A DNA stretch of 64,000 bases from Kiloniellaceae bacterium (lineage in GTDB: Bacteria; Pseudomonadota; Alphaproteobacteria; Kiloniellales; J153), in the NCBI GenBank assembly GCA_021776095.1, contig JAJFGO010000021.1:310001-374000 (forward strand), in the 5' to 3' direction. This document shows, one piece after another, positions 37,697 through 49,266 of the stretch. Position 1 is the first letter of the stretch. The number at the start of each line of letters is the position of its first letter. The translations under genes and the position numbers were made by a program. The notes below the pieces were generated by a model that was not told the DNA's origin, did not search any database, and worked only from the letters and a program-made list of their open reading frames with translations.

Positions 37697-39058
37697 CTAG
37701 GCGGCCGGGCGGGCCAGACGGGGTTCGCCGAACAGGTAACCCTGGCCGAAATCCACCTCGTGGTCCAGAAGGTCGATCAACCGGGCCTCGTCCTCGACCT
37801 TCTCGACGATCAGGTCGATCTGATGTCGGCGCAGATCGTCCAGCAAGCCGCGGCGTTTACTCAGGGTCTTAATCAGAAGCCCGACCTCGACCTTGACGAA
37901 GCTAACTTGCCGCGCGGCCAAAACACGGGGGTCCAGATCGACGTCGCTCACCTGATCCAGGGATATGCGGCAACCGAGCATTGACAGGCGCGATAGGAGG
38001 CCGGCGCCCGCCTCGGCCCAGCGTTCGAAATCGGCCTGGGCGAACTCGAAGATCAAGTGCCCCGCCAGCTCCTGGTTATTGTCCAGGAAATCCAGGAAAT
38101 CGCTGAAGAAATCCCTATCGGCCAGAGTGTGCGACGAGATGTTGCAGAAGAAATCCAGATTCTGACTCTTGCGTTGGATCTTGCGGATCAATTGCACGCA
38201 GCGGAACAGCAGCATGTTGTCGATAGCGGTGATCAGATTAGCCTGTTCGGCGATCGAGATATACTGCTCCGGCAGGACCATGCTGCCGTCCTCGGCTCGC
38301 AAGCGCGAGAAGCATTCGTAGAATCGGCGTTTGCGTTGCGGCAGACTGACGATGGGCTGCAGCACCAAGTCGATCTGATCGTTGCGCAGCGATGCGCGCA
38401 CGACCTCCAAGACCTGATCGTCGCTGAGAACCTTTGAGACTGGCGGCAGGGAGCCGGGCGCCGTCGACGCGGCATCGTGAACCAGCACGGCCGCCGGAAG
38501 TTTGCTACCGAATTTGCTGCCGTCCGCCGCAGTCTTCTTTGCGCCTCTCGGCTTGACCTTCGGCGTCACATCTTTGGTTGCCACGGCAACGGCGCCGGCG
38601 CCAGTCGGCGCACTTGACGCTGCAACCGACCCCATATTCATGGCCGCCATCGCCGCTGGCGAAAGTTGCGCCATAAGAGTTTTCAGCACTTTGACTTCAG
38701 ACATGATCTCGTCGATGGTCCGCCCGCCAGCACGCAGATTGCCGGATGCCCCAGCGGCGGCCATGGCCTCGCGCAGGCCGGAAATTTCCCGGCGCATCCA
38801 GTCCATCTCTTCCCGCTGGACCTTGGCGTCCTCGGCAAGCAGGAATTCGGTCTCGCGATGGCGCCGTACCTGGAGGAAACGGGCCAACCCCTCGTGCACC
38901 AGGGCGCTGGCCAAAAATATCAAGGCGGCGAGACCGTAAGCTTCGAATTGACCGAGCGTCGGGAACCAAGGCGCAAAAATGCGCGGCCCGTGCAGCGCAA
39001 TCGCTGCGGCGAGCGCCGCGTAGGCGCAGAAACCGAATAGGTGCAAAAGGTAGGGCAT
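37697..39058 (-). CDS. TipF-like membrane protein with degenerate EAL domain
   Basis: A 453-residue protein: two N-terminal helices (LFGFCAYAALAAAIALHG; YGLAALIFLASALVHEG), a coiled coil (about 70-115), a linker, and an EAL domain from about 220. The catalytic signature is altered: EAL reads ECF, and the DDFGTG loop reads DQVSD, so phosphodiesterase activity is doubtful. Length and architecture match Caulobacter TipF, a c-di-GMP-binding factor for polar flagellum assembly. No flagellar genes lie nearby, so this rests on architecture only. Confidence 0.75.
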   Translation of the reverse strand: MPYLLHLFGFCAYAALAAAIALHGPRIFAPWFPTLGQFEAYGLAALIFLASALVHEGLARFLQVRRHRETEFLLAEDAKVQREEMDWMRREISGLREAMAAAGASGNLRAGGRTIDEIMSEVKVLKTLMAQLSPAAMAAMNMGSVAASSAPTGAGAVAVATKDVTPKVKPRGAKKTAADGSKFGSKLPAAVLVHDAASTAPGSLPPVSKVLSDDQVLEVVRASLRNDQIDLVLQPIVSLPQRKRRFYECFSRLRAEDGSMVLPEQYISIAEQANLITAIDNMLLFRCVQLIRKIQRKSQNLDFFCNISSHTLADRDFFSDFLDFLDNNQELAGHLIFEFAQADFERWAEAGAGLLSRLSMLGCRISLDQVSDVDLDPRVLAARQVSFVKVEVGLLIKTLSKRRGLLDDLRRHQIDLIVEKVEDEARLIDLLDHEVDFGQGYLFGEPRLARPAA

Positions 39059-39164
39059 TTCCCCTTGGGGGCGGCTTTAAGCTCAGCCCCAATGTGCCGC
39101 CCCAGGTCTTGAAAGAGGGTTAATAAGAGGTTGTTATAGCTGCGAAACAAACTGGAGCCCTGGT

Positions 39165-39512
39165 ATGACGGTCACGATCTATCACAACCCGCGATGCAGC
39201 AAATCCCGGCAAACCCTGGCGCTTTTGCGTGAACGCGGGATCGAGCCACAGATCGTCGAGTACCTGAACACACCGCCGGATGCCGCGCGCCTGGGCGAAA
39301 TCCTGGACATGCTGGGCCTGGAGCCGCGCGCGATCATGCGCAAGCACGAAGCGCCCTTTAAAGACCAGGGTCTGGACGGTCCGGCCTTGGACCGCGCCGC
39401 CTTGTTGCGCGCCATGGTCGAAAACCCGATCTTGATCGAGCGGCCGATTGTGGTGAAAGGGGCCAAGGCCGCCTTGGGCCGGCCGCCGAACGCCGTGCTG
39501 GATATCCTTTAG
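39165..39512 (+). CDS. arsC: ArsC-family arsenate reductase (glutaredoxin type)
   Basis: A 115-residue thioredoxin-fold protein that reduces arsenate using glutathione/glutaredoxin. It opens with TIYHNPRCSKSRQTLALLRE, with the catalytic Cys at residue 11, followed by YLNTPPDAARLGEILDMLG, NPILIERPIVV and the anion-binding arginines. The family also includes YfgD-like proteins of unknown role. No other ars genes are present, so an arsenic role is inferred from family only. Confidence 0.9.
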   Translation: MTVTIYHNPRCSKSRQTLALLRERGIEPQIVEYLNTPPDAARLGEILDMLGLEPRAIMRKHEAPFKDQGLDGPALDRAALLRAMVENPILIERPIVVKGAKAALGRPPNAVLDIL

Positions 39513-39516
39513 CGCA

Positions 39517-40128
39517 TCAATCTGCGACCTTGGGACGGTCCAGGTCGGCCCGCAGGGCGCTCATGTGAGCCGCGAAAAGCACCAATTCGTCGCAGAACCG
39601 CTCGATCCGGGCCAAGATGTCCGGGTCCTCGACCCGGTAAACCCCGGGCGACGAGGCCGTGAAATCCGCGTCGCGGGTGCAGACATGGGTCGGGATCGAA
39701 ACGCCCAAGAGGCCGCGCACGACCTGACGCAGATGATCGACCGCCTGGGTCGAGCGGCCGCTATGGGCGGCCAGCCCGACCGGCCGATAGCGCATGTCGC
39801 GCAACATCAAATGGTCCAGCGCGTTCTTGAGAACCCCGGAATAGCTGTTGTGGTAGATCGGAGTCGCCAGGACGAAAGCCTCGGCCGTCTCGGCGGCCCG
39901 GAACAGCCCGGCGGTCGTAGGGTCCGGGTGCCGGTCCCTTTCCGCGCGCAAGGCAAGATCGATCTGCGGCAAGGGCGTCTCGAAGAGATCGAGCACCTCG
40001 ACCCGGGCGCCGCGCGCCGCCAAGCCCCGGCGGATTTCCGACGCCAGGGCGCGCGTATAGGACTCCCGGCGGGCGCTGCCGACCAGCATGAGGATCTTAG
40101 CCGAGGAGGTGGAGTCTTTAGGCGCCAT
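39517..40128 (-). CDS. NADPH-dependent FMN reductase
   Basis: A 203-residue flavodoxin-fold reductase. The FMN phosphate-binding start is ILMLVGSARRESYTRALA, and LATPIYHNSYSGVLKNALDHL is the conserved FMN-stacking loop of this family (also called chromate/azo reductase-like). ATG 40128 is chosen. It ends 4 bp from arsC in convergent orientation. Substrate unknown; probably quinones or metals in oxidative stress. Confidence 0.88.
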   Translation of the reverse strand: MAPKDSTSSAKILMLVGSARRESYTRALASEIRRGLAARGARVEVLDLFETPLPQIDLALRAERDRHPDPTTAGLFRAAETAEAFVLATPIYHNSYSGVLKNALDHLMLRDMRYRPVGLAAHSGRSTQAVDHLRQVVRGLLGVSIPTHVCTRDADFTASSPGVYRVEDPDILARIERFCDELVLFAAHMSALRADLDRPKVAD

Positions 40129-40319
40129 GGCGGCCAGAGAGTTAGCGGTATCGCGCCAGGCGCGCAACGCCGCGCCGCCGCGCAGGTTCGCCAAACGGCC
40201 ACCTGGGGGTGTGGCATGGCCGGCCGGAGACCTATATAAGGCCCAGAACACGGGCCCACTATAGGCCCCAACGCCACCCCGACGCTTTCCAGCCACCTGC
40301 CGATCCGGGATTGCCGCCT

Positions 40320-41669
40320 ATGACCATGGACGCCGACGCCAACGCTCTCGATCTGCTCAGCGACTTGATCGCCAAGGCCAAGGCGGCCGGGGCCGATGCC
40401 GCCGACGCGGTGTTCGTGTCCGGGGTTTCCCTGTCTCACGCCCAGAGGCTGGGCAACTTGGAGCGCCTGGAACGGGCCGAGGGCCACGATCTGGGTTTGC
40501 GCGTTCTGATCGGCAAGCGTCAGGCCATCGTGTCTTCGACCGATCACTCCAGCGCGGTTCTGGCGGAACTTGTCGAGCGCGGGGTCGCCATGGCTCGTAG
40601 CGTGCCGGAGGACCCCTATTGCGGCCTGGCCGAGCCCGATCAGCTGGCCCGCGACATTCCGGCGCTGGAGATCTGCGATACCGCCGAACCGACGCCGGAA
40701 ACCCTGATCGAGCGGGCCAAGGCCTGTGAGGACGCCGCGCGCGCCGTGACCGGCGTGACCAACTCCGAAGGGGCCGAGGCCGGCTGGAGCCTGACTCGAA
40801 TTGCCCTGGCGGCCTCAAACGGTTTCGCCGCCGGCTATGCCGGCTCCGGCCATTCGGTCGGGGCCGCTGTCTTGGCCGGCGAGGGCCAGGGCATGGAGCG
40901 GGACTACGAATTCTCCTCCACCGTGTTCGGCGCCGATTTGGAGGATCCGGCAGTGCTAGGCAAGAAAGCCGGGGAGAAGGCGGTTAAGCGCCTGGGCGCG
41001 CGCAAGGGCGCGACCGGTAAGGCGCCGGTGATCTACGACCCCCGGGTGTCCAACGGGATTCTGCGCCACCTGGCCGGGGCGATCAGCGGCCCGGCCATCG
41101 CGCGCGGCACCAGCTTCCTGAAGGACAAACTGGGCGAGGCAATCTTCGCGGCCGGCATCACCATCGTCGATGATCCGCACCGGCAGCGCGGCCTGCGCTC
41201 CAAGCCCTTCGACGGCGAGGGCATCGCCAACGCGCGCCGCGCGATCGTCGACGGCGGCCGCCTGACGACCTGGATCATGAGCCTGAGTTCGGCCCGCCAG
41301 CTTGGCCTGGAGACCACCGGCCATGCCGCGCGCGGCACCTCCAGCCCGCCCTCGCCCTCGATCACCAATCTCTACATGGAACCGGGCAGTGCGACCCCGG
41401 CGGAGCTCATGGCCGATATCAAGTCGGGCTTCTACGTGACCGAGATGATGGGCATGGGGGTGAACGGCGTGACCGGCGATTACAGCCGCGGCGCCACGGG
41501 CTTTTGGATTGAAAACGGCGAACTGGCCTATCCGGTCAGCGAGGTCACGGTCGCCGGCAACCTCAAGGACATGTTCGCCAACCTAACCCCGGCTAACGAC
41601 CTGACCTTCCGCTACGGCACCGACGCGCCCACCCTGCGCATCGACGGTATGACCGTGGCTGGAGCGTGA
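40320..41669 (+). CDS. pmbA: TldE/PmbA family metalloprotease partner
   Basis: A 449-residue protein. PmbA (TldE) forms a heterodimeric peptidase with TldD that processes modified peptides and unfolded peptides. Family features include GLRVLIGKRQAIVSSTDHS near 60, KKAGEKAVKRLGARKG, GTSFLKDKLGEAIFA near 265, and the C-terminal GSATPAELMADIKSGFYVTEMMGMGVNGVTGDYSRG. As expected for TldE it lacks the HExxxH of TldD; tldD is not in the window. ATG 40320 is used. Confidence 0.93.
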   Translation: MTMDADANALDLLSDLIAKAKAAGADAADAVFVSGVSLSHAQRLGNLERLERAEGHDLGLRVLIGKRQAIVSSTDHSSAVLAELVERGVAMARSVPEDPYCGLAEPDQLARDIPALEICDTAEPTPETLIERAKACEDAARAVTGVTNSEGAEAGWSLTRIALAASNGFAAGYAGSGHSVGAAVLAGEGQGMERDYEFSSTVFGADLEDPAVLGKKAGEKAVKRLGARKGATGKAPVIYDPRVSNGILRHLAGAISGPAIARGTSFLKDKLGEAIFAAGITIVDDPHRQRGLRSKPFDGEGIANARRAIVDGGRLTTWIMSLSSARQLGLETTGHAARGTSSPPSPSITNLYMEPGSATPAELMADIKSGFYVTEMMGMGVNGVTGDYSRGATGFWIENGELAYPVSEVTVAGNLKDMFANLTPANDLTFRYGTDAPTLRIDGMTVAGA

Positions 41670-41786
41670 GCGAGCGGCCCGGAACGGCGTTCTAGGCACG
41701 AAAAATCTCTATTCCACCGCACTAGGCGCGGCGCCGGGCCCCGTGGTATTGTCCCGCGCCTTCCCCTGACACATACATGGCAAGCC

Positions 41787-43718
<1,932 letters not shown>

Positions 43719-43779
43719 CGGCTCCTGAACCGCGCGCCCATAGAAACCGAACCATTCTGAGACCGGCCCCACTAGCCGC

Positions 43780-44514
43780 ATGAATTTTAGCAAACGCATC
43801 CTGAAATCGCCCCTGGCCCAAGCGGCCCTGGTTCGGCTCGCGGCGGCCTATCTGCATCTGGTTTACCGAACCACCCGTTGGATGACGGTTCAGCCGCCGT
43901 CGACCACCGACTTGATCGCCAAGGGCCTTCCTTTCATCGCCTGCTTCTGGCACGGCCGCATGGTGTTGATGCGCGCGGCGATCCCACCCGACGCGAGCAT
44001 CCATATCCTGATCTCGCAACATCGCGACGGGGTTCTCATCTCGCGCGCGGCGGCGCAGTTGGGCGTGCACACCGTAACCGGGTCGAGCAAGAGCGGTGGC
44101 GCCGCCGCGCTGCGGACCATTCAACGGCTGCTCGACGACGGGCAATGCGTTGCCGTGACCCCCGATGGCCCGCGCGGCCCGCGGATGCGTGCCAAGACCG
44201 GCGCAATCAAGGCGGCCCAAATCTCGGGCGCGGCAATCCTGCCGCTTTCGGGCGCGGTCAGCCGGCGGCGGATCGTCGGGTCCTGGGACCGTTTCTGCCT
44301 TGCCCTGCCCTTCGGGCGCGGCGTGATCTTTTGGGGCGAGCCGATCCACGTGCCCGCCAAGGCGGACGACGCGGAACTGGAACGCCTGCGGCTGGTCTTG
44401 GAGGAACGCCTGAACGGCCTGACGGCGGAGGCCGACCAACATTTCGGCCAGCCCCTGGTTCAGCCGGCGGCGGCCCAGGCGCCGAACAAGACCCCGCGCC
44501 ATGCGCGCACCTGA
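43780..44514 (+). CDS. DUF374 lysophospholipid acyltransferase family protein
   Basis: A 244-residue membrane-associated acyltransferase-like protein. It has ACFWHGRMVLMRAA near 48, LISQHRDGVLISRAAAQLG near 69, the TGSSKSGGAAALR segment, and the highly conserved AVTPDGPRGPRMRAKTGAIKAA near 125, all DUF374 marks. Such genes sit beside waaA and lpxK and are thought to act in lipid A or outer-membrane lipid metabolism. Here waaA is absent and the gene overlaps lpxK by 14 bp. Confidence 0.9.
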   Translation: MNFSKRILKSPLAQAALVRLAAAYLHLVYRTTRWMTVQPPSTTDLIAKGLPFIACFWHGRMVLMRAAIPPDASIHILISQHRDGVLISRAAAQLGVHTVTGSSKSGGAAALRTIQRLLDDGQCVAVTPDGPRGPRMRAKTGAIKAAQISGAAILPLSGAVSRRRIVGSWDRFCLALPFGRGVIFWGEPIHVPAKADDAELERLRLVLEERLNGLTAEADQHFGQPLVQPAAAQAPNKTPRHART

Positions 44515-45493
44515 ATTCTGGCGCCACGGCGGTCTTTGGCCCGCGCTTCTGTCGCCCTTAGGCGCGGCCTACGACCTGGCCGGGCGCCTGCGCCGCCTGC
44601 TGGCCCGCCCGGTTGAAGTCGGCCCGCCGGTGATTTGCGTCGGGAATCTGGTCGCCGGGGGCGCCGGTAAGACCCCCGTGGCAATCTCTCTCCTGGCCCT
44701 GCTGCAGTCCCGGGGATGGGCCGCCCACGGCCTGACTCGTGGCTATGGCGGGCGCCTGCCCGGCCCCCTGCGCGTCGATCCGGCCCATCACGATGCCGGC
44801 CAGGTCGGTGACGAGGCCCTTTTGCTGGCTCGCGCCGCGCCGACCTGGATGGCGCGCGATCGAGCTGCCGGGGCCCGCGCGGCAGCCCAGGCCGGGGCCC
44901 AGGCGATCGTCATGGACGATGGGCTGCAAAACCCGCGCCTGGCCAAGCGACTTTCCCTGGTGGTGATCGACGGCGCCTATGGCTTCGGCAATGCCAAAGT
45001 GATCCCGGCCGGCCCCCTGCGCGAGCCGATCGCACGCGGCCTGGCACGGGCCCAGGCCGCAATTCTGCTGGGGGAGGACACCTCTGGCGTGGGCGCGTTC
45101 CTGGCGAACCGCCTGCCCATCCTGCGCGCGGATTTGGCGCCGCGCGGCGATGCACCGAGCCTGGCCGGGCGGCGCATCCTCGCCTTCGCCGGGATCGGCC
45201 GGCCGGAGAAGTTCTTCGCCACGCTTGAGGCCATGGGCGCGATCTTGATAGAACGCCAGGCCTTCGCCGACCATTACCGCTATCGCCGGGACGAGATCGA
45301 AAACATGATTGCACGCGCCGAATCGGCCGGGGCCATGGCGGTGACCACCGAAAAGGATCAGGTGCGACTACCTGTCGATTTGCGCGACCGGGTGACCGCC
45401 CTGCCGGTCAAGGTCGTCTGGCACGACCCAGGCAAGATCGAGTCCTTGTTGACCGGCGCGCTGGAACACCAACCGCGCGGCGCGGCGTCATGA
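44501..45493 (+). CDS. lpxK: Tetraacyldisaccharide 4'-kinase
   Basis: A 330-residue kinase that phosphorylates the 4' position of the lipid A disaccharide. The Walker A-type motif is GNLVAGGAGKTPVAISLL (about 49-66). GLTRGYGG, DEALLLARAAPTWMARDR, MDDGLQNPRLAK, AFAGIGRPEKFF and TTEKDQVRL are typical LpxK blocks. It overlaps both neighbours (14 bp with DUF374, 4 bp with lpxL), so the lipid A genes are one transcript. Confidence 0.94.
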   Translation: MRAPEFWRHGGLWPALLSPLGAAYDLAGRLRRLLARPVEVGPPVICVGNLVAGGAGKTPVAISLLALLQSRGWAAHGLTRGYGGRLPGPLRVDPAHHDAGQVGDEALLLARAAPTWMARDRAAGARAAAQAGAQAIVMDDGLQNPRLAKRLSLVVIDGAYGFGNAKVIPAGPLREPIARGLARAQAAILLGEDTSGVGAFLANRLPILRADLAPRGDAPSLAGRRILAFAGIGRPEKFFATLEAMGAILIERQAFADHYRYRRDEIENMIARAESAGAMAVTTEKDQVRLPVDLRDRVTALPVKVVWHDPGKIESLLTGALEHQPRGAAS

Positions 45494-46395
45494 AAAGGCT
45501 CCGCCACCTCCTGGAAGCCGGTGGCCTCGTCATTACGCTGGCCCTGCTGCGGGCCCTGTCGCCCGAGGCGGCCTCAAATCTGGGCGGCTTCATCTGTCGA
45601 AAGATCGGCCCGCGCCTGCACGCCAGCGAGCGGGCCCGGCGCAATTTGCGCTTGGTCATGCCCGAACTCTCTGCACAAAGAATCGAAGAGATCGTGGTCG
45701 GGATGTGGGACAACCTGGGCCGGGTATTCGGCGAATATCCGCACCTCGGCCGAATCGGCGACAGACATTCGGGCTACATAGAACTGGTGGACCATGGGCC
45801 GGTGCGCGACCTGCTCGCACGACCCGGCGCCGCCATTCTATGTTCCGCGCACATCGCCAACTGGGAGATCTTGCCGGTCATGGCCGCGACTCACGGCCTC
45901 GATATGACAAGCATCGTGCGCGAACCGAACAATCCTCTGGTGCGCGCGACCATCGACCGGATCCGCGGCGTGGCCGGCGGCGGGCGCATTCCCAAGGGCG
46001 AGGCCAGCGCAAAAGAATCGTTCAAGGTTTTGCGCGATGGCCGCATCATGGCACTTCTATTCGATCAAAAGCTCAACCGTGGCCTTTCGATTCCGTTCTT
46101 CGGAGCCGACGCTATGACCACCGCGGCTCCGGCACAACTGGCCTTGCGGTTCCGTTGTCCGCTGGTGCCGGTCCGCATTGAGCGCACCGGGCCGGCCCGC
46201 TTTCGGGTCAGCGTGCAGGAAGCGCTAACCTTGCCCGATAGCGGCGACAAGCAGCGGGACATGGTGCAGGTCACGCGCGAATTGAATACGATTCTAGAGG
46301 ATTGGATCCGCGCGCGTCCCGAACAATGGTTCTGGCTGCACAGACGCTGGCCCGACGAGGCCTACGGGAATACCGGCGCCAAGACTGGGGCCTAG
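45490..46395 (+). CDS. lpxL: Lipid A biosynthesis lauroyl acyltransferase family protein
   Basis: A 301-residue LpxL/LpxM-type late acyltransferase that adds a secondary acyl chain to Kdo2-lipid A. The catalytic HX4E motif appears as CSAHIANWEILP near 118-129, with LNRGLSIPFFGADAMTTAAPAQLALRF and EQWFWLHRRWPDE following. A hydrophobic N-terminal region (LVITLALLRALSP) anchors it. It overlaps lpxK by 4 bp. Chain-length preference cannot be told. Confidence 0.9.
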   Translation: MKRLRHLLEAGGLVITLALLRALSPEAASNLGGFICRKIGPRLHASERARRNLRLVMPELSAQRIEEIVVGMWDNLGRVFGEYPHLGRIGDRHSGYIELVDHGPVRDLLARPGAAILCSAHIANWEILPVMAATHGLDMTSIVREPNNPLVRATIDRIRGVAGGGRIPKGEASAKESFKVLRDGRIMALLFDQKLNRGLSIPFFGADAMTTAAPAQLALRFRCPLVPVRIERTGPARFRVSVQEALTLPDSGDKQRDMVQVTRELNTILEDWIRARPEQWFWLHRRWPDEAYGNTGAKTGA

Positions 46396-46422
46396 ATCCG
46401 TCTTAGACGAAGTAGCGGCCGC

Positions 46423-46773
46423 TCACGGACGTTCCGCGACGATGCACTCCATATCCACGGCTTTGAGCTGCTGACACATATCGATGGCCATGAGCCGGTT
46501 CGGAAACGGCCCGGTCTGCATCCGGAAGAAGACGCCCCTGTCGCCCAGGTCGACCTGCCGCAAGATGAGGTTCATATCGCCCAGCAACTCGGTGTGATTA
46601 CTTTTCAGACGGGACCATTCTTCGTTCGCCCGCGCCTCGGACTTCACCGCGGCGATTTGGACTACGTAAAGCGGTTCCGCCACCGCCGGGCCGGCGAATG
46701 CCATCAGCCCGACCGCGAGCGCCATACCGCGGAAACCAAACCTGACCGGTACCGGCGTTTCTGTATGCATCAT
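46423..46773 (-). CDS. Exported SPOR-domain protein
   Basis: A 116-residue protein with a signal peptide (GMALAVGLMAFAGPAVAEP, cleavage near 33). The mature part is almost entirely one SPOR domain: YVVQIAAVKSEARANEEWSRLKS, LGDRGVFFRMQTGPFPNRLMAIDMCQQLKA. SPOR binds denuded peptidoglycan at septa, so the protein probably localises to division sites. It is convergent with lpxL and lies 30 bp downstream of the M23 protein gene on the same strand. Confidence 0.85.
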   Translation of the reverse strand: MMHTETPVPVRFGFRGMALAVGLMAFAGPAVAEPLYVVQIAAVKSEARANEEWSRLKSNHTELLGDMNLILRQVDLGDRGVFFRMQTGPFPNRLMAIDMCQQLKAVDMECIVAERP

Positions 46774-46803
46774 CTCTCTCGCAGTTCCGTTATTTGTGCA
46801 TCT

Positions 46804-47673
46804 TCACTCGGCCTTCGCCTCGGCCGCCGGCATGGGCGGCACAAAGAATGCCGGGTCGAGACGCTCGGTGAACCAATTAATCCGCCAATCCAGATGTGCG
46901 CCGGTCGCGCGTCCGGTCGAACCGACGGTGCCCAGAACATCGCCTTGGCGCAGGCGCTGGCCCGACTCGACCGTGACATCCTTCAGGTGAGAGTAGACCG
47001 AAGTCAAGCCATGGCCGTGATCGAGCAGCACCGTGCCGCCGGTGAAATACAAATCCGGCGCCGCGATCGCCACCACGCCGTCGGCCGGCGCACGCACGGG
47101 CGTGCCCGCCGGCACCGCGATATCGAGGCCGTAATGGGGCCGGCGCGGCTCGCCGTTCAAGATTCTCTGGCTGCCGAAGACGCCGCTAATCGGGCCGACG
47201 GTCGGCCAGATAAAGCCGGTTTCGAACAAGGGCTCCGGCCGGTCGACCGCGCGCGCCGCCGCGATGACCTCGGCCTCGGCGCGGATTCGGGCCAGCACCG
47301 ATTCAGGCGGTGTGACCATCTTGGACGGCAGGCCCTCGATTCGTTGGATCTTGTACTGCCGCGCCTCGATCCTCAGCACACGCTCTTCCCGGGTTCCGTC
47401 CGGCAGGACGACGACGAGCGTCGCCTCCGGCGGGGCGTCGCGCCCAAAGCCGAACACGAAACGGCCGGCGTCGGAGACCCGAACGTTCCGCCCGTTCAGG
47501 GTGATGCGGGCACCGGGTTCGCTGGCGCCGAACACGACGCCGCCTTGCACCAGTTGGCCCTCGAACTTGACCGGCGCCGCTTGCCCCGGCCCGCCCGCGA
47601 GCAGTTGCAAGACGAAAGCTAAGGCCAACGCGGGCAACAGCGTCCAATTCTTTCGTGCGGCGATTCTGGTCAA
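46804..47673 (-). CDS. M23 family peptidoglycan-binding/endopeptidase protein
   Basis: A 289-residue exported protein. The start is TTG 47673, with AGGAG seven bases upstream; a longer frame would overlap xseA heavily. The signal segment is LLPALALAFVLQLLAGG. The C-terminal LytM domain has HYGLDIAVPAGTPVRAPADG with the H-x3-D zinc ligands. The last motif, normally HLHW, reads HLDWRINW, so one zinc ligand is Asp. It lies between the SPOR gene and xseA and may act in cell separation. Confidence 0.85.
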   Translation of the reverse strand: MTRIAARKNWTLLPALALAFVLQLLAGGPGQAAPVKFEGQLVQGGVVFGASEPGARITLNGRNVRVSDAGRFVFGFGRDAPPEATLVVVLPDGTREERVLRIEARQYKIQRIEGLPSKMVTPPESVLARIRAEAEVIAAARAVDRPEPLFETGFIWPTVGPISGVFGSQRILNGEPRRPHYGLDIAVPAGTPVRAPADGVVAIAAPDLYFTGGTVLLDHGHGLTSVYSHLKDVTVESGQRLRQGDVLGTVGSTGRATGAHLDWRINWFTERLDPAFFVPPMPAAEAKAE

Positions 47674-47728
47674 ACGCGTGCTCCTGCCAATTCCGTCTAT
47701 CCTGCCCCACGAGCGGTTAAGCAGCCGC

Positions 47729-49174
47729 TTATAACAAAGACCCCTGCCCGCCCTCGCCGCGCGGTGGCGCCTTGCGCCGGGCCGCTGGGCGGGGAGATTC
47801 GGAATCTGCATGGGCCGCGATCCGGTCGTCACCGGCGAATTCGATGCTGAGCGCCGCCCCGGGCCCGATATCGGCGGAGCGGGAAACGATGCCGGCCGAT
47901 CCGTGGACCACGGCGAAACCGCGCCGCAGGGCGCTTTGGTAGGAGACCGTCTCCAGCACCCGCCCCAAAGCCGCCAGGGCCTCCCCGGCGCGCAGAAGCG
48001 CGTTCGGCCGCGCTAACAAAGTTTGGAGCCTATGGCCGGCCTCGTTCAGGCGTTCCTGGGCCAGGGCCAGCTGGCGCTGCGGATGGGGCAAGCGCGCGGC
48101 CAGATCCCCAACCCTTTCGCCGCGCTGGGCCAGGAGCCGCCGCGCCGCGCCGTGCAGCCGTTCGGCCCGGTCGTCCAGGCGTTGGCTCTTTTCCTCCAAA
48201 AGCCGCAGCGGGTGGGGCAGACCCCGCCCCAGGCCCTCGATCACCGTGCGGCGCTCGGCCAGGCCACGCTGCCAACCGGCATGCAGGCGGCGTTCGCCCT
48301 CCATGATCTGCGCGACCAGGTCGGCACGGACCGGAACCGCCATTTCGGCGGCCGCTGTCGGAGTCGGCGCCCGGCGGTCCGCGGCGAAATCGATCAGGGT
48401 GACGTCGGTTTCGTGCCCGACAGCGGAGATCAGCGGAATGCGCGAGGCTGCGGCGGCGCGCACGGCGACCTCCTCGTTGAAAGCCCAAAGGTCCTCGAGG
48501 CTGCCGCCGCCGCGCGCGACGATCAGCAGATCGGGGCGGGGCACCGCGCCGTCCGGCGCCAAGCCGTTGAAGCCCTCGATCGCCGCGGCGACCTGCGCGG
48601 CCGCGCCCTCGCCCTGGACCAGCACGGGCCAAACCAAGACGTGGCGCGGGAACCGGTCGGCCAGGCGGTGCAAGATATCGCGGATCACCGCGCCGCTGGG
48701 CGAGGTCACGACGCCGATCACCTCTGGCAAGTAGGGCAAGGGTTGCTTGCGCGCCTCGTCGAACAGCCCTTCGGCGGCCAACTTTCGTTTGCGCTCTTCC
48801 AAGAGCTTGAGCAGCGCGCCCTCGCCGGCCCGCTCGATTTGCTCGATCACGAGCTGATACTTGGAGCGCCCGGCATAGCTAGTCACCCGGCCACTGGCGA
48901 TTACCTCCATGCCGTCTTCGGGCGCGACCGACAAACGCCCGGCGACGCCGCGCCAGCAGACCCCGTCGATGACCGCATCGCGGTCTTTCAGGGTCATGTA
49001 GAGATGGCCGCTGGCCGCGCGCTTGAATCCGGAAACCTCGCCGCGCACGCGAACCCATTCGAAGTTTCCCTCGAGGGTTCGCTTGATCGCTTGCGATATC
49101 TGCGAAACCGTATAAACGGGCAGGTTCGGGGCGCCTGGCGCGGCGTCGTCGTTTTGGCTCGAAGGGTCGCTCAT
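47729..49174 (-). CDS. xseA: Exodeoxyribonuclease VII large subunit
   Basis: A 481-residue catalytic subunit of ExoVII, which degrades single-stranded DNA with the XseB small subunit. The N-terminal OB domain ([49 protein letters not shown]) and the catalytic core ([75 protein letters not shown]) are complete. xseB is not in the window. Confidence 0.96.
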   Translation of the reverse strand: MSDPSSQNDDAAPGAPNLPVYTVSQISQAIKRTLEGNFEWVRVRGEVSGFKRAASGHLYMTLKDRDAVIDGVCWRGVAGRLSVAPEDGMEVIASGRVTSYAGRSKYQLVIEQIERAGEGALLKLLEERKRKLAAEGLFDEARKQPLPYLPEVIGVVTSPSGAVIRDILHRLADRFPRHVLVWPVLVQGEGAAAQVAAAIEGFNGLAPDGAVPRPDLLIVARGGGSLEDLWAFNEEVAVRAAAASRIPLISAVGHETDVTLIDFAADRRAPTPTAAAEMAVPVRADLVAQIMEGERRLHAGWQRGLAERRTVIEGLGRGLPHPLRLLEEKSQRLDDRAERLHGAARRLLAQRGERVGDLAARLPHPQRQLALAQERLNEAGHRLQTLLARPNALLRAGEALAALGRVLETVSYQSALRRGFAVVHGSAGIVSRSADIGPGAALSIEFAGDDRIAAHADSESPRPAARRKAPPRGEGGQGSLL

Positions 49175-49266
49175 GATGCGCCGCCTATGTTACAAGACGC
49201 CGGGCGCCCGGGCCAGGGACACGGGCACAAAAGGCACGGCCCGCCGGAGAGGAGTTTGAATAGAGC

